The translations under genes were made by a program, and so were the position numbers. The notes beneath the pieces are model-generated. The model ran no database searches and was not told the origin of the DNA. It saw nothing but the letters and a program-made list of their open reading frames with translations. A stretch of 64,000 nucleotides of DNA from Heyndrickxia vini (GTDB taxonomy: Bacteria > Bacillota > Bacilli > Bacillales > Bacillaceae_C), in NCBI RefSeq assembly GCF_016772275.1, contig NZ_CP065425.1, positions 2,448,653 to 2,512,652 of the forward strand. Reading direction: 5' to 3'. This document shows, in pieces, positions 54,055 to 64,000 of this stretch (its first letter is position 1; every line of letters starts with the position of its first letter).

Positions 54055-54963
54055 TCAATTATTAAGAACTTTAACAGGCTTTATTAAATGCGGTTTTTCA
54101 GGATGAATTTTGTAAATCGCTTTCACTTGATTCTGATGGATTATAACAACTTCCTTATCTCCAAAAGTCCACCATTCACCTTTTTCTAAAACCGCGCCAT
54201 TATTCACTTTCTCTGCTAATGTATCATTAATCACGTATTTCGGCAAATGAGAAACTCCCCTATCTAAAGGAAAGATTACATTGTTTAATGTATTTTCATC
54301 CAGATGTGTTTCTATCTCGGAAAAAGTTAAACAATCATCCTTAGTAAAAGAACCGGAAGATGTCCTTGTAAGTTCAGACATATGAGCTGGATAGCCTAAC
54401 TTTTCACCAATGGACACTGCTAACGTCCTTATATATGTCCCTTTGCTGCATTTTACCCGAAAACGAAATGAAATGGGGTTCCCCGAAAAAATCTTTCTAT
54501 CATCAAGTAATTCAATTTCATAAATGTTAACGATTCTTGTTGGGCGTTCAATCTCAATTCCTTTCCTAGCGTATTCATACAACCTTTTCCCGTTTACTTT
54601 TACTGCTGAATACATTGGAGGAGTTTGCGAAATTTCTCCACGAAATGATTGAAGCACTTCTAAAATTTGATTGCGATTGATTGTTTCATGTATTTGAACT
54701 TCGTCAATTTTATCACCACTGGCATCCTCAGTTGTCGTTGAATATCCAAGTGTAACTTCTCCTTCGTATTCTTTTCCAGCATTCGTTATGTATTCTGCAA
54801 CTTTTGTTGCCTTTCCTAAACAAATTGGGAGGACACCCGTTACATCAGGATCAAGGGTTCCTGTATGTCCAACCTTTTTCATTTTCAGCATTTTTCTTAT
54901 CTTAAATACACAATCATGTGAGGTCATTCCTTTTGGTTTCCATAAAGGAAGAATTCCATCCAT
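54055..54963 (-). CDS. truB: tRNA pseudouridine(55) synthase TruB
   Basis: A 302-residue enzyme that makes pseudouridine 55 in the T-loop of tRNAs. The catalytic Asp is in HTGTLDPDVTGVLP, preceded by LPLWKPKGMTSHD. The C-terminal PUA-like region (KVNNGAVLEKGEWW) is present. The ATG at 54963 follows AAAAAGGAG; the frame extends upstream to 55008 but without an appropriate start. It lies between rbfA and ribF. A hairpin separates it from rbfA. Confidence 0.95.
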   Translation of the reverse strand: MDGILPLWKPKGMTSHDCVFKIRKMLKMKKVGHTGTLDPDVTGVLPICLGKATKVAEYITNAGKEYEGEVTLGYSTTTEDASGDKIDEVQIHETINRNQILEVLQSFRGEISQTPPMYSAVKVNGKRLYEYARKGIEIERPTRIVNIYEIELLDDRKIFSGNPISFRFRVKCSKGTYIRTLAVSIGEKLGYPAHMSELTRTSSGSFTKDDCLTFSEIETHLDENTLNNVIFPLDRGVSHLPKYVINDTLAEKVNNGAVLEKGEWWTFGDKEVVIIHQNQVKAIYKIHPEKPHLIKPVKVLNN

Positions 54964-54992
54964 ACGAGTACTCCTTTTTACATAATCTCTTG

Positions 54993-55026
54993 AAAAAAGG
55001 ATAGACAAAATTGTCTATCCTTTTTT
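54993..55026 (-). terminator. Rho-independent terminator or attenuator between rbfA and truB
   Basis: AAAAAAGGATAGACAA (54993-55008) pairs perfectly with TTGTCTATCCTTTTTT (55011-55026) around AA. Its A and T runs make it functional on either strand. It sits three bases after the rbfA stop. Confidence 0.85.
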
Positions 55027-55028
55027 GT

Positions 55029-55373
55029 CTATTTATCTGTGTTTATTTCTTTAATAATGGTTTCGATTCGATTCCCATACTCAATTGATTCATCGAATGC
55101 AAATGAAAGTTCTGGAGTTTTTCTCAAGCGAATTCTATGTCCAACTTCAGAACGAATAAATCCTTTTGCTTTTTCAAGTGCAAGAAGTGTTCCCTCTTTT
55201 TGTTTATCCCCACCTAGAACAGTAATATACACTGTTGCTTGTTGGAGGTCACCTGTTACCTGAACATCTGTTACTGTAACAAAGCCAATACGCGGGTCCT
55301 TTATTTTTCGGCCGATAATTTCACTAAGTTCTTTCTTCATTTGCTCTCCGACACGATTTGCACGTAGGCTCAT
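55029..55373 (-). CDS. rbfA: Ribosome-binding factor A
   Basis: A 114-residue 30S maturation factor with a KH-like fold that assists 16S rRNA 5'-end processing and cold adaptation. [39 protein letters not shown] and [12 protein letters not shown] are conserved. The ATG at 55373 has GAGGTG six bases upstream; an upstream ATG at 55382 falls too close to that site. It follows ylxP by 15 bases in the nusA-infB operon. Confidence 0.95.
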   Translation of the reverse strand: MSLRANRVGEQMKKELSEIIGRKIKDPRIGFVTVTDVQVTGDLQQATVYITVLGGDKQKEGTLLALEKAKGFIRSEVGHRIRLRKTPELSFAFDESIEYGNRIETIIKEINTDK

Positions 55374-55388
55374 ATATAACACCTCACA

Positions 55389-55667
55389 TTACAACCATTC
55401 ATAAATGGTTTCTAGTCTTTCCCATTCGGGAAAGGAATCTAAAAATTTTATCGCATTTTCTATTTCCTTTTCAGCCGCTGTTTGAGACGAGGCAACAGAA
55501 ACAACAGCAATTTTTGTTCGCTGCCACAAATCCTGATGACCTATTTCAGAAACTGAAACATTTAATTTTTGTTTAAGTCTAGATATCGTTCTTTGGAGGA
55601 CCGCTCTTTTTTCCTTTAAAGAACCGACTTCATAAATGCGGAATTCACATTCCACATATCGGATCAC
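55389..55667 (-). CDS. ylxP: YlxP, DUF503 protein of unknown function
   Basis: A 92-residue small alpha/beta protein. [20 protein letters not shown] and [23 protein letters not shown] are typical of the DUF503 family found between infB and rbfA in Firmicutes. It overlaps infB by four bases (ATGA), implying coupled translation. Its conserved position suggests a role in ribosome assembly or translation, but no activity is established that I can point to. Confidence 0.92.
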   Translation of the reverse strand: MIRYVECEFRIYEVGSLKEKRAVLQRTISRLKQKLNVSVSEIGHQDLWQRTKIAVVSVASSQTAAEKEIENAIKFLDSFPEWERLETIYEWL

Positions 55668-57853
55668 GCACGTTCAACTTCTTCCATTATAAAGGCTTCA
55701 ATGATATCTCCTTCTTTTAGATCATTGTAGTTTTTAATGGTAATCCCACATTCATAACCTTGACTTACTTCTTTCGCATCATCTTTGTAACGTTTTAACG
55801 TATCGATTTCTCCTTCAAAAATGACGACACTATTTCGGATAATACGGATACCGCTATCACGAGTAATTTTACCATCTGTAACATAGCTTCCTGCAATAGT
55901 ACCAACTTTAGATACTTTGAAAGTTTGACGTACTTCCACTTGACCAATAATTTTCTCATGGAATTCCGGATCAAGCATACCTTTCATCGCAGACTCGATT
56001 TCTTCAATTACTTTATAAATAATACGGTGTAATCGAATATCAACATTTTCAGCTTCTGCTGCACGTTTTGCATTTACATCTGGGCGTACATTAAAACCGA
56101 TAACAATTGCATTTGATGCTGCAGCAAGAGAGATATCAGATTCATTAATACCACCAACAGCAGTATGAATAATTCTAACATTTACACCTTCTACATCAAT
56201 TTTTTGCAATGATGCTGCGAGCGCTTCTACTGATCCTTGCACATCTGCTTTAATAATAATATTTATATCCTTCATTTCGCCTTGTTTCATTTGTTCGAAT
56301 AAAGTATCTAGGCTTACCCGGGCAGTTTCATTTCGTTGTGCTAAAACAGCTTGTTGTGCGCGTAATTCTCCAACTTGTCGAGCTGTTTTTTCATCATCAA
56401 ATACGACAAAGCGATCTCCCGCTTGTGGTACATCATTTAAACCGGTAATTTCTACTGGAGTTGATGGGCCTGCTTCCTTTACGCGGCGACCTAAATCATT
56501 CACCATTGCACGTACACGTCCAAAAGTATGTCCTACAACAATTGGATCACCCACACGTAATGTACCATTTTGAACTAACAACGTTGCAACTGACCCACGT
56601 CCTTTGTCTAATTGCGCTTCAATTACTGTACCAACTGCATTTCGGTTCGGATTCGCTTTATATTCTTCCACTTCACCCACAAGTAGAATCATTTCAAGCA
56701 AGTTATCAATACCTTCTCCATTTTTCGCAGAAATTGGAACAAAAATCGTATCGCCGCCCCAATCCTCTGGTACAAGCCCATGTTCTGTTAATTCTTGCAT
56801 AACTCGATCAGGGTTTGCAGCAGGTTTATCCATTTTGTTCACTGCAACGATGATTGGCACATTCGCCGCTTTGGCGTGATTAATTGCCTCAATCGTTTGT
56901 GGCATTACCCCATCATCAGCTGCCACAACTAATATTGTAATATCTGTTATTTGTGCTCCTCGTGCCCTCATCGTTGTAAAAGCAGCATGCCCAGGTGTAT
57001 CTAAGAATGTAATCTTTTTGCCGTTTACTTCTACTTGATAAGCACCAATATGTTGTGTAATACCACCAGCTTCGCCAGCAGTTACTTTCGTATTACGAAT
57101 AGAATCCAATGTTGTTGTTTTCCCGTGGTCAACATGTCCCATTATCGTAACGACTGATGGACGTTCTTTAAGATTCTCTTCTGTATCTTCAGTAAAATAT
57201 ACTTCAAGATCGGTTGTATCGATTTGTATTTCTTCTTCAACTTCTACGCCGTAGTCTGTAGCGATAAGTTCAATAGAATCCTTGTCAAGTTCATTATTAA
57301 TCGTTGCAACAACACCAAGCATGAAAAGCTTTTTAATTAATTCAGATGGTTCTCTGTGTAATTTTTTCGCAAGCTCGGCAACAGTCAATGAACCGCTAAA
57401 TGTAATTTTACTTGGAAGTTCTTTTTTCTTCGGCGGCATTTGTTGTTGTTGTTGTGGACGTTGTTTATTTTTATTTTTATTATTATTTTTTTGCCTTTTA
57501 TTATTTGAACCTTTATTGTCCCTAGGTGCGTTGTTTTTACTATTTGGCTTAGATTCGTTAGGTTTATGTTTTTGTTGTGTATTATCTTTCACGAGGCTCT
57601 CTTCAACTTCCATTTCTTTTTGGCTATTTTTTTTATTTACTTGTTGTTTATTATGTGATTGATTGTTATTAGAATTAGATTTCGCCTTATTATCATGACG
57701 ATTATACATTTTATCTAATTTGCTAATAGTATCCCCATCAATCGTAGACATATGATTATTGACTTCAATGTTTATTTCTTTAAGCTTTGAAATAACGTCT
57801 TTACTTGAAACATTTTGTTTTTTTGCGTACTCATAAATTCGAATTTTACTCAT
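55664..57853 (-). CDS. infB: Translation initiation factor IF-2
   Basis: A 729-residue GTPase that brings initiator tRNA to the 30S subunit. The N-terminal IF2N helix ([15 protein letters not shown]) is followed by a long Asn/Lys/Gln-rich linker (about residues 52-147, with five consecutive Gln) and a second IF2N domain ([20 protein letters not shown]). The G domain has GHVDHGKTT (G1, about 239-247), DTPGHAAF (G3), NKMD (G4) and SAKNGEG (G5), and domains II-IV follow. ATG at 57853 with AAGGTGGGGG upstream. Length is close to B. subtilis IF2. Confidence 0.97.
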   Translation of the reverse strand: MSKIRIYEYAKKQNVSSKDVISKLKEINIEVNNHMSTIDGDTISKLDKMYNRHDNKAKSNSNNNQSHNKQQVNKKNSQKEMEVEESLVKDNTQQKHKPNESKPNSKNNAPRDNKGSNNKRQKNNNKNKNKQRPQQQQQMPPKKKELPSKITFSGSLTVAELAKKLHREPSELIKKLFMLGVVATINNELDKDSIELIATDYGVEVEEEIQIDTTDLEVYFTEDTEENLKERPSVVTIMGHVDHGKTTTLDSIRNTKVTAGEAGGITQHIGAYQVEVNGKKITFLDTPGHAAFTTMRARGAQITDITILVVAADDGVMPQTIEAINHAKAANVPIIVAVNKMDKPAANPDRVMQELTEHGLVPEDWGGDTIFVPISAKNGEGIDNLLEMILLVGEVEEYKANPNRNAVGTVIEAQLDKGRGSVATLLVQNGTLRVGDPIVVGHTFGRVRAMVNDLGRRVKEAGPSTPVEITGLNDVPQAGDRFVVFDDEKTARQVGELRAQQAVLAQRNETARVSLDTLFEQMKQGEMKDINIIIKADVQGSVEALAASLQKIDVEGVNVRIIHTAVGGINESDISLAAASNAIVIGFNVRPDVNAKRAAEAENVDIRLHRIIYKVIEEIESAMKGMLDPEFHEKIIGQVEVRQTFKVSKVGTIAGSYVTDGKITRDSGIRIIRNSVVIFEGEIDTLKRYKDDAKEVSQGYECGITIKNYNDLKEGDIIEAFIMEEVERA

Positions 57854-57868
57854 ATGTTCACCCCCACC

Positions 57869-58177
57869 TTATGATTCACCGAGCAAGATTTCTAATTTCT
57901 TCGCAAAGCCCAGATCCGTTATTGCTACGACAACTCTTGATTCTTTTCCAATCGCGGTCCCGAGGATTTCTCTATTTGTGATCCCATAAATTGGGATGTG
58001 ATAAAAACGACATTTATCTTGCACTTTTTTTGTTGTATTTTCCGATGCATCTTTGGAAAGTAACACAAGTTTTGCGCGGCCATTTTTCACTTCTTTAATT
58101 ACTAATTCTTCACCAGATATTACTTTACGCGCGCGATTTGCTAAACCAAGTAATGATAATGCCTTTGATTCAGTCAT
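57869..58177 (-). CDS. ylxQ: L7Ae-family K-turn RNA-binding protein YlxQ
   Basis: A 102-residue RNA-binding protein of the L7Ae/L30e/S12e family. SLLGLANRARKVISGEELV, AKLVLLSKDASENTTKKV and GKESRVVVAITDLGFAKKL match the Bacillus YlxQ protein, which recognises kink-turns. The ATG at 58177 aligns residue for residue with the B. subtilis start; a TTG at 58201 would extend it and overlap ylxR by twenty bases. It lies between ylxR and infB in the nusA operon. The cellular RNA target is not known. Confidence 0.9.
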   Translation of the reverse strand: MTESKALSLLGLANRARKVISGEELVIKEVKNGRAKLVLLSKDASENTTKKVQDKCRFYHIPIYGITNREILGTAIGKESRVVVAITDLGFAKKLEILLGES

Positions 58178-58181
58178 ATAT

Positions 58182-58457
58182 CTATAGATTCTCCCTTTCA
58201 ATGAGCCTCAAAAGCTCATCATAAATGGTTTCATCTATAGAAGTCTCTAAATGATTGGCTAAAATGTTTTTTTTCTTTGCTAGTAGAATAGCCTCTTTAT
58301 CCTTGGACAGATACGCACCTCTCCCAGATTGTTTTCCTTTAAGGTCGATTGATACTTCTCCATCCTTAGAACGAACGATTCTAATCATTTCTTTTTTAGG
58401 TTTCATTTCACCTGTAGCAACACATTTCCTTAATGGAATTTTCTTTTGAGTAGCCAT
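58182..58457 (-). CDS. rnpM: YlxR/RnpM, RNase P modulator family protein
   Basis: A 91-residue small basic RNA-binding protein. The family motifs are RKCVATGEMKPKKEMIRIVR and GRGAYLSKDKEA. YlxR of B. subtilis has been reported to modulate RNase P (renamed RnpM). The ATG at 58457 follows AGGGGTG; a start nine bases earlier has no site. It lies eleven bases after nusA and is translated just before ylxQ, an order conserved in the nusA-infB operon. Confidence 0.92.
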   Translation of the reverse strand: MATQKKIPLRKCVATGEMKPKKEMIRIVRSKDGEVSIDLKGKQSGRGAYLSKDKEAILLAKKKNILANHLETSIDETIYDELLRLIERENL

Positions 58458-58468
58458 TTCGATCACCC

Positions 58469-59596
58469 CTATTCGAAATCGTCTTCTAGCATTTCGAAAC
58501 TATCATCAAGCTGATCATCGCTTGTAATTAAAGCTGCATCCTCGCGCGGATAAATTCCTAACTCACGTGCTTCTGATTCACTTTTAATGTCAATTTTCCA
58601 TCCAGTAAGTTTCGCAGCTAATCTAGCATTTTGTCCGCGTTTTCCGATAGCAAGAGATAGTTGATAATCGGGCACAATTACTGTAGTCGCTTTTTCTTCT
58701 TCATCTACGATAACATCAAGAACTTTAGAAGGACTTAACGCGTTAGCAACAAAGGTTACTGGGTTATCCGACCATTCAACGATGTCAATTTTTTCACCTT
58801 TAAGTTCATTTACAATTGCTTGAACCCTTGAACCTTTAGGACCTACACATGCACCAACTGGATCAACTTCTGCTCGATCAGTAAAAACAGAAATTTTCGA
58901 GCGATCTCCCGCCTCACGTGCAACAGAGCGGATTTCAACTGTACCATCATATATTTCAGGTACTTCAATTTCAAATAATCGTTTTAATAAACCAGGATGT
59001 GTACGGGATACAAAAATTTGTGGTCCTTTTGTTGTTTTTTCAACCTTAGTAATATAAACCTTTATCCGATCATGTGGACGATAAGATTCATTTGGCATTT
59101 GCTCACTTTGTGCAAGTAATGCTTCAATTTTCCCTAGATTTACATAGATGAAACGAGGATCTTGTCTTTGGACAATACCTGTCATAATATCATCTTCGCG
59201 ATCGATAAATTCAGAATAAATGATTCCTCTTTCCGCCTCACGAACACGTTGAGTCACAACTTGCTTTGCAGTTTGAGCGGCGATACGGCCAAAATCTTTA
59301 GGTGTTACTTCTATTTCAACTACATCTCCCACTTCATACGCGGGATTAATTTTCACTGCATCCTCCAGTGATATTTCAAGTCGGGAATCAAAAACCTCAT
59401 CGACAACATCTTTTCTAGCAAAAACTCTCATTGTACCATTTGCTAAATTCAAGTCTGTTCGCACATTTTGCGCTTGGTTAAAATTCCGTCGATATGCAGA
59501 TACTAACGCTGCTTCAATTGCTTCTATGATTACGTCACGAGAAATCCCTTTCTCTTTTTCTAAAATAATAAGAGCATCTAATAATTCTGTGCTCAT
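58469..59596 (-). CDS. nusA: Transcription elongation/termination factor NusA
   Basis: A 375-residue RNA polymerase-binding protein that enhances pausing and termination. The N-terminal domain is [20 protein letters not shown] onward. An S1 domain (about residues 130-200, with [24 protein letters not shown]) and two KH domains follow ([18 protein letters not shown] and [14 protein letters not shown]). The C-terminal tail is acidic. The ATG at 59596 is used; the frame is open to 59701, but the family start and GAGGGGG upstream favour the ATG. It is the second gene after rimP. Confidence 0.96.
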   Translation of the reverse strand: MSTELLDALIILEKEKGISRDVIIEAIEAALVSAYRRNFNQAQNVRTDLNLANGTMRVFARKDVVDEVFDSRLEISLEDAVKINPAYEVGDVVEIEVTPKDFGRIAAQTAKQVVTQRVREAERGIIYSEFIDREDDIMTGIVQRQDPRFIYVNLGKIEALLAQSEQMPNESYRPHDRIKVYITKVEKTTKGPQIFVSRTHPGLLKRLFEIEVPEIYDGTVEIRSVAREAGDRSKISVFTDRAEVDPVGACVGPKGSRVQAIVNELKGEKIDIVEWSDNPVTFVANALSPSKVLDVIVDEEEKATTVIVPDYQLSLAIGKRGQNARLAAKLTGWKIDIKSESEARELGIYPREDAALITSDDQLDDSFEMLEDDFE

Positions 59597-59710
59597 GGAA
59601 TTGTCATCCCCCTCAAAAATAATAGAAACTTCGCGAGTTAAACTAATGGGTTCTACCTTGTAAGTAATGGTTAGAACAGTATGCAGTAAATACTGCAGCA
59701 TTTGTAAAAA

Positions 59711-60178
59711 TTAAAATAAAATAGCTAGACGTGCCTTTGCCACTTTTTCATATGGAATTTCTACTTCTTTTTTCCTCGTTTTAATTTTCATTTCAAGTTT
59801 TAATGTTTGACCATCAAAATCTAGTAGTTTTCCTTCAAATTGTTTCTCTCCGTCAATTTGTTCATAAGTACTGATACTGACGTTTTTTCCAACTGCTAGT
59901 TTGAAATCCTTTTCTTTTTTCAAAGGACGTTCTGCACCTGGAGAAGATACTTCTAGAAAATAATTATTAGGAATTGGGTCGAGTTCATCCAATTTTTCCC
60001 CTAATCGCTCACTTACAATCCCACATTCTTCGATATCAATTCCATTTTCTTTATCTATAAATACGCGAAGAAACCAATTTTTTCCTTCTTTAACATATTC
60101 AATATCTACAAGATCAAGTTTCATATCTTGAATGATAGGTGTAACGAGTTCTTCGACAATGTCCGTTACTTTGCTCAT
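59711..60178 (-). CDS. rimP: Ribosome maturation factor RimP
   Basis: A 155-residue 30S assembly factor. The two-domain pattern is clear: [42 protein letters not shown] and [18 protein letters not shown] in the first domain, then an SH3-like C-terminal domain. The ATG at 60178 follows AGGAGG. It starts the rimP-nusA-infB operon and must have its promoter between 60179 and the terminator at 60256, because a terminator and a repeat array separate it from polC. Confidence 0.96.
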   Translation of the reverse strand: MSKVTDIVEELVTPIIQDMKLDLVDIEYVKEGKNWFLRVFIDKENGIDIEECGIVSERLGEKLDELDPIPNNYFLEVSSPGAERPLKKEKDFKLAVGKNVSISTYEQIDGEKQFEGKLLDFDGQTLKLEMKIKTRKKEVEIPYEKVAKARLAILF

Positions 60179-60255
60179 AAAAACCTCCTGATTAACAATG
60201 GTAATAGCTTATAAATTAATAAAAATTAATCATCATAGAAGCAAAATGGACTTAA

Positions 60256-60291
60256 CCAAAAAGACGAAAGAGTGGGTATGCCCCACTCTTT
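60256..60291 (-). terminator. Rho-independent terminator upstream of rimP (end of the polC transcript)
   Basis: AAAGAGTGGG (60267-60276) pairs with CCCACTCTTT (60282-60291). On the minus strand it is followed by CGTCTTTTTGG. It would stop transcripts coming from polC through the repeat array. Confidence 0.82.
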
Positions 60292-60355
60292 CCAAGAGTT
60301 ATCAGTAGTATTTCCAATAAAAATATACCATAACCAAAATTTATATGCAAATAAT

Positions 60356-60764
60356 TCGAAAAGCGGAGGGCGCTTGATTATCGGCGAAACTCGCTGGAGG
60401 GCTGACGAGGAAGGTTGTTTTTCAAACCTTCCACGGCAGACCGAAGCGACGCGAGCCGATAGCGCCCGCAGCTGGACAATTCGAAAAGCGAAGGCGACTG
60501 CTCAGCCCCGACAAGCATAAGGCAGCTTACGTAGTGGCTTGCCCTTTAGCCACGCAGTAAGTTGACTTATGACCTCGAGGGGCTAGGAGCCGCAGCTGGA
60601 TCTCGAAAAGCGAAGGGCGCTTGATTATCGGCGAAACTCGCTGGAGGGCTGACAAGGAAGGTTGTTTTTCAAACCTTCCACGGCAGACCGAAGCGACGCG
60701 AGCCGATAGCGCCCGCAGCTGGACATCTCGAAAAGCGAAGGCGACTGCTCAGCCCCGACAAGCA
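60356..60764. repeat. GC-rich structured tandem repeat array, A-B-A-B' (truncated)
   Basis: Two 121-base A units (60357-60477 and 60604-60724) differ at only two positions. They alternate with a 119-base B unit (60482-60600) and a truncated B' copy (60729-60764). All units begin CGAAAAGCG, and complete units end GCAGCTGGA. Each folds: A has an outer stem GGGCGCT/AGCGCCC, a second stem ATCGGC/GCCGAT and a terminal hairpin GGAAGGTT/AACCTTCC. B has GCCCC/GGGGC, CATAAG/CTTATG, CTTAC/GTAAG and GTGGCT/AGCCAC with symmetric internal loops. The array is far more GC-rich than its surroundings and carries no credible protein-coding frame. Strand of any transcript is unknown. Confidence 0.85.
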
Positions 60765-60775
60765 CTATTTATAAA

Positions 60776-63700
60776 TTAAAACAACGACAATTGATTCTGC
60801 TCTGGAAGAGATTCTAGACAACCGTGATTGTTTAGATACTCTATAATTGTTTTTGAAACTCTTCCACGTTGTTGAAGATCTTCTTTTGATAAGAATTCCC
60901 CTTCTTCACGTGCTTTTACAATATTTAATGCCGCGTTTGTTCCTAAACCCGGAATTGCATTGAAAGGTGGTATTAATGAGTTCCCATCAATAACAAACTC
61001 TGAGGCCTTTGAACGATAAAGATCGACCCGTTGAAATTGGAAACCACGTTCACACATTTCCAGACAAAGCTCTAATACCGTTAATAAACTTTTTTCCTTT
61101 GTAGATGCGTCTAATCCTTTAGCATTTATTTCATCAATCTTGGTTCGAATGGAACTTGAACCTCGGACCATCGCTTCTAAGTCGAAGTCTTCGGCCCTAA
61201 CTGTGAAATATGCCGCATAATAAAGCAATGGTAAATGGACTTTAAAATAAGCAATACGAACTGCCATCAAAACATATGCTGCAGCATGGGCCTTAGGGAA
61301 CATGTATTTAATTTTTTTACAAGAATCGATATACCATTCCGGAACATTTTGCTTTCGCATTTCCTCTTCCATTTCCGGCTGCAATCCTTTCCCCTTACGA
61401 ACCGATTCCATAATTTTAAAAGCTAGTGATGGTTCTAAGTTTTGATAAATCAAATAAACCATGATGTCATCACGACATCCAATTACTTCCGGTAATGTAC
61501 AAGTTCCGTTGTGAATCAATTCTTGTGCATTTCCTAACCAAACATCTGTCCCATGAGAAAGACCAGAAATTTGGACTAGTTCGGAGAAAGTTGTTGGTTT
61601 TGTATCTTCAAGCATCTGCCTTACAAATCTTGTTCCAAACTCCGGAATCCCCAACGTTCCTGTTTTACACATAATCTGTTCTTCAGTAACCCCTAATGAT
61701 TTCGTACCGCTAAAGATTTGCATTACGACGGGATCATCGGTTGGAATTGTTTTCGGATCGATACCGCTCAGATCTTGAAGCATACGAATCATTGTTGGAT
61801 CATCGTGTCCAAGTATATCTAATTTTAAAACATTGTCATGAATCGAATGGAAGTCAAAATGGGTCGTTTTCCATTCCGATCCCCGATCATCTGCCGGGAA
61901 TTGAATTGGTGTAAAATCATATACATCCATATAATCGGGAATAACGATAATTCCCCCTGGATGCTGTCCTGTTGTCCGTTTAACACCTGTACACCCTTGT
62001 ACTAATCGATCAATTTCCGCACCACGTAAATTAAGGTTATTATCTTGTGCGTAACCTCTAACATATCCATAAGCAGTTTTATCAGCTACCGTACCAATTG
62101 TTCCAGCACGATAAACATATTCCTCACCGAACAGAACCTTTGTATAGTTATGTGCACGAGGTTGGTATTCTCCGGAGAAGTTAAGATCAATATCGGGAAC
62201 TTTATCCCCCTTAAAACCTAAGAAGGTTTCAAATGGGATATCATGTCCATCTTTTTTATATTTTATTCCACAATTTGGACAGTCCTTATCAGGTAAATCA
62301 AAACCAGAACCAACTGATCCATCATTGAAAAACTCCGAATGCTTACACTTTGCACATACGTAATGAGGTGGCAGCGGATTAACTTCGGTAATTTCTGTCA
62401 TAGTTGCTACAAAAGAAGATCCAACTGAACCACGGGAACCAACGAGATATCCATCATCTAATGATTTTTTCACTAGTTTATGAGAAATAAGATAAATAAC
62501 TGCAAACCCATGACCAATAATACTTTTCAACTCTTTTTCCAGTCTTGCTTCAACAATCTCAGGAAGATCATCTCCATAAATACTACGTGCCATTTCATAA
62601 CTCATATTTCTTATTTCATCTTCGGCACCTTCAATTTTTGGTGTGTATAGATCATCCTTAATCGGTTTAATTGTATCAATCATATCTGCAATTTTATTCG
62701 TGTTCGTAATAACAATTTCTTTTGCCTTTTCTTTACCTAAAAACGAAAAAGCTTGCAGCATTTCATCTGTTGTTCGAAAATGAACATCTGGTAATTTATG
62801 GCGATTTAAAGGATTGGCACCCGCTTGTGAACCAATTAAAATTTTTCGATATATCTTATCCTCTGGATTAAGGTAATGTACATTGCCGGTTGCTACAACC
62901 GGAAGGTCTAGTTTTTCACCTAATTTAACAATATTCGATATAATTTCTTCTAATGATTTCTCGTCTCGAACTAATTCTAATTCTAGTAAATGAGCATATA
63001 CCTCTTTTGGATGCACTTCTAGATAATCATAGAATTTCGCAGTTTCCTCTACCTCATCGGGAGCTTTTTGCATCATCCCTTCAAATACTTCTCCCTTATC
63101 ACATGCAGAACCAACGAGGATACCTTCACGGAATTTTTGCAATTGTGATCTCGGTATTCTAGGAACACGATAAAAATAATCAATATGGGCTAGTGATATA
63201 AGTTTAAATAAATTTTTAAGCCCTGCTTCTGTCTGTGCAAGTAATATACAGTGGGATGGACGTGCCCGTTTATATGCGCCACCTTTTCCCATATAATCAT
63301 TAAATTGATCATGGTATTCAATTCCTTGTTTATTTGCATCTTTTAATAATTTTATGAGAATATATCCGGTTGCTTCAGCATCATATATCGCCCGATGGTG
63401 TTGGGTTAATTCAATATCAAATTTTTTCGCTAGTGTATTTAAACGATGATTTTTAAATTCTGGAAAAAGTAATCTTGCTACTTCTAATGTATCAATAACA
63501 GGGTTTGTTGCTTTTGGCAAACCGATCTTCTGGTAACCTACATTTAGAAAGCCCATATCAAAAGAGGCATTGTGGGCTACTAAAATATCATCTTTTGCCC
63601 ACTCTAAAAATTTTCGTAAAACAATATCAACATCAGGTGCGCTTTCAACCATATCATCGGTAATTCCTGTGAGTTCAATTGTTGTATTTGATAGCCGATG

Positions 63701-64000
63701 GTGAGGGTTAGCAAACGATTCAAAACGGTCGATAATTTCACCGTTGTGGATTTTCACGGCAGCCAATTCAATGATTGTATCATAAACAGCAGATAAGCCT
63801 GTTGTTTCCACGTCAAAGACGACAAATGTATCATCACTTAATAATCGATGGGCATCATTGTATGTGATTGGAACACCATCATCGACTAGATTTGCCTCTA
63901 CCCCGTATAGAATTTTAATATCATTCTTTTTCCCTGCACCGAAAGCTTCCGGGAACGATTGAGCAATTCCATGATCGGTAACAGCAATGGCTTTGTGACC
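60776..64000 (-). CDS. polC: DNA polymerase III alpha subunit PolC, Gram-positive type (5' part outside the window)
   Basis: The visible frame gives 1074 residues to the stop at 60776 and continues past the right edge; about 360 N-terminal residues are missing compared with the usual 1440. In order: the end of the PHP domain ([11 protein letters not shown]), the built-in proofreading exonuclease with [17 protein letters not shown] and [11 protein letters not shown], the PHP remainder, a zinc-binding motif (CAKCKHSE and CPNCG), and the polymerase core with the catalytic [16 protein letters not shown] region and [11 protein letters not shown]. PolC is the main leading-strand replicase of low-GC Gram-positives. 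The 3' end is followed by the structured repeat array. Confidence 0.97.
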   Translation of the reverse strand, partial: GHKAIAVTDHGIAQSFPEAFGAGKKNDIKILYGVEANLVDDGVPITYNDAHRLLSDDTFVVFDVETTGLSAVYDTIIELAAVKIHNGEIIDRFESFANPHHRLSNTTIELTGITDDMVESAPDVDIVLRKFLEWAKDDILVAHNASFDMGFLNVGYQKIGLPKATNPVIDTLEVARLLFPEFKNHRLNTLAKKFDIELTQHHRAIYDAEATGYILIKLLKDANKQGIEYHDQFNDYMGKGGAYKRARPSHCILLAQTEAGLKNLFKLISLAHIDYFYRVPRIPRSQLQKFREGILVGSACDKGEVFEGMMQKAPDEVEETAKFYDYLEVHPKEVYAHLLELELVRDEKSLEEIISNIVKLGEKLDLPVVATGNVHYLNPEDKIYRKILIGSQAGANPLNRHKLPDVHFRTTDEMLQAFSFLGKEKAKEIVITNTNKIADMIDTIKPIKDDLYTPKIEGAEDEIRNMSYEMARSIYGDDLPEIVEARLEKELKSIIGHGFAVIYLISHKLVKKSLDDGYLVGSRGSVGSSFVATMTEITEVNPLPPHYVCAKCKHSEFFNDGSVGSGFDLPDKDCPNCGIKYKKDGHDIPFETFLGFKGDKVPDIDLNFSGEYQPRAHNYTKVLFGEEYVYRAGTIGTVADKTAYGYVRGYAQDNNLNLRGAEIDRLVQGCTGVKRTTGQHPGGIIVIPDYMDVYDFTPIQFPADDRGSEWKTTHFDFHSIHDNVLKLDILGHDDPTMIRMLQDLSGIDPKTIPTDDPVVMQIFSGTKSLGVTEEQIMCKTGTLGIPEFGTRFVRQMLEDTKPTTFSELVQISGLSHGTDVWLGNAQELIHNGTCTLPEVIGCRDDIMVYLIYQNLEPSLAFKIMESVRKGKGLQPEMEEEMRKQNVPEWYIDSCKKIKYMFPKAHAAAYVLMAVRIAYFKVHLPLLYYAAYFTVRAEDFDLEAMVRGSSSIRTKIDEINAKGLDASTKEKSLLTVLELCLEMCERGFQFQRVDLYRSKASEFVIDGNSLIPPFNAIPGLGTNAALNIVKAREEGEFLSKEDLQQRGRVSKTIIEYLNNHGCLESLPEQNQLSLF

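Noticed and set aside
57282-57662. Plus-strand frame of 126 codons opposite infB
   Set aside because: It is the antisense of the Asn/Lys/Gln-rich IF2 linker; its Cys/Leu/Phe/Ser-rich product is an artefact of low complexity.
59597-59701. N-terminal extension of NusA
   Set aside because: The frame is open, but the family starts at MSTELLDAL and GAGGGGG precedes that ATG; the extension is not NusA-like.
60272-60520. Plus-strand frame of 82 codons in the polC-rimP gap
   Set aside because: It begins in the terminator and runs into repeat units A and B; its composition is dictated by the repeats and it has no ribosome-binding site.
60356-60764. CRISPR array
   Set aside because: The repeated units are about 120 bases, lack short direct repeats with unique spacers, and no cas genes are near.

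Overview
The window is 64 kb of chromosome from a low-GC, endospore-forming Bacillota, almost certainly a member of the Bacillaceae. The backbone follows the Bacillus subtilis order polC-rimP-nusA-ylxR-ylxQ-infB-ylxP-rbfA-truB-ribF-rpsO-pnp-ylxY-mlpA-ymxH-spoVFA-spoVFB-asd-dapG-dapA-rnjB-tepA-ylzJ-spoIIIE-ymfC-ymfF-ymfH-ymfI-ymfJ-ymfK-ymfM-pgsA-cinA-recA-rny-ymdB-spoVS-miaB-ymcA-cotE-mutS-mutL. Sporulation genes (cotE, spoVS, spoVFAB, spoIIIE) confirm a spore former. The species cannot be named from the sequence alone. Every gene except the insertion sequence is on the minus strand, so transcription runs from high to low coordinates.

Layout from high to low coordinate: (a) 60.8-64 kb, the 3' part of polC. 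(b) 60.18-60.78 kb, an unusually long polC-rimP gap filled with GC-rich, strongly foldable tandem modules arranged A-B-A-B'. (c) 50.3-60.2 kb, translation and RNA-metabolism genes (rimP to pnp). (d) 42.4-50.2 kb, ylxY, mlpA, ymxH, the dipicolinate synthase genes and the aspartate-pathway genes asd-dapG-dapA, which supply the dipicolinate precursor. (e) 40.1-42.3 kb, a two-gene operon inserted between dapA and rnjB: a PlsY-like membrane acyltransferase overlapping a GNAT/class V aminotransferase fusion. (f) 34.7-39.9 kb, rnjB, tepA, ylzJ, spoIIIE. (g) 29-34.5 kb, a GntR-type regulator and a complete BMP-type nucleoside ABC importer. (h) 13-28.8 kb, the ymfF to mutS block, including recA with an SOS box. 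(i) 8.5-13 kb, mutS-mutL. (j) 1-8.2 kb, an accessory exopolysaccharide cluster (priming sugar transferase, fused Wzz/tyrosine kinase, PHP phosphatase, flippase, polymerase/ligase, glycosyltransferase, GNAT). Its polymerase/ligase gene is split by an IS150-type IS3-family element.

The genes form coherent units. asd, dapG and dapA feed dihydrodipicolinate to SpoVFAB and to lysine/peptidoglycan synthesis. NusA, RimP, IF2, RbfA, TruB, S15 and PNPase are translation and RNA-turnover functions. In the exopolysaccharide cluster the initiating transferase, flippase, kinase and phosphatase look intact while the polymerase/ligase is broken.

The strongest candidates for new biology are the PlsY-like/GNAT-aminotransferase pair, the A/B structured repeat array between polC and rimP, a 13-bp perfect inverted repeat over the promoter of the GntR regulator, and a large hairpin at the IS left end that contains the transposase ribosome-binding site. 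All functional statements rest on reading motifs and gene order by eye; no database search or folding program was run.
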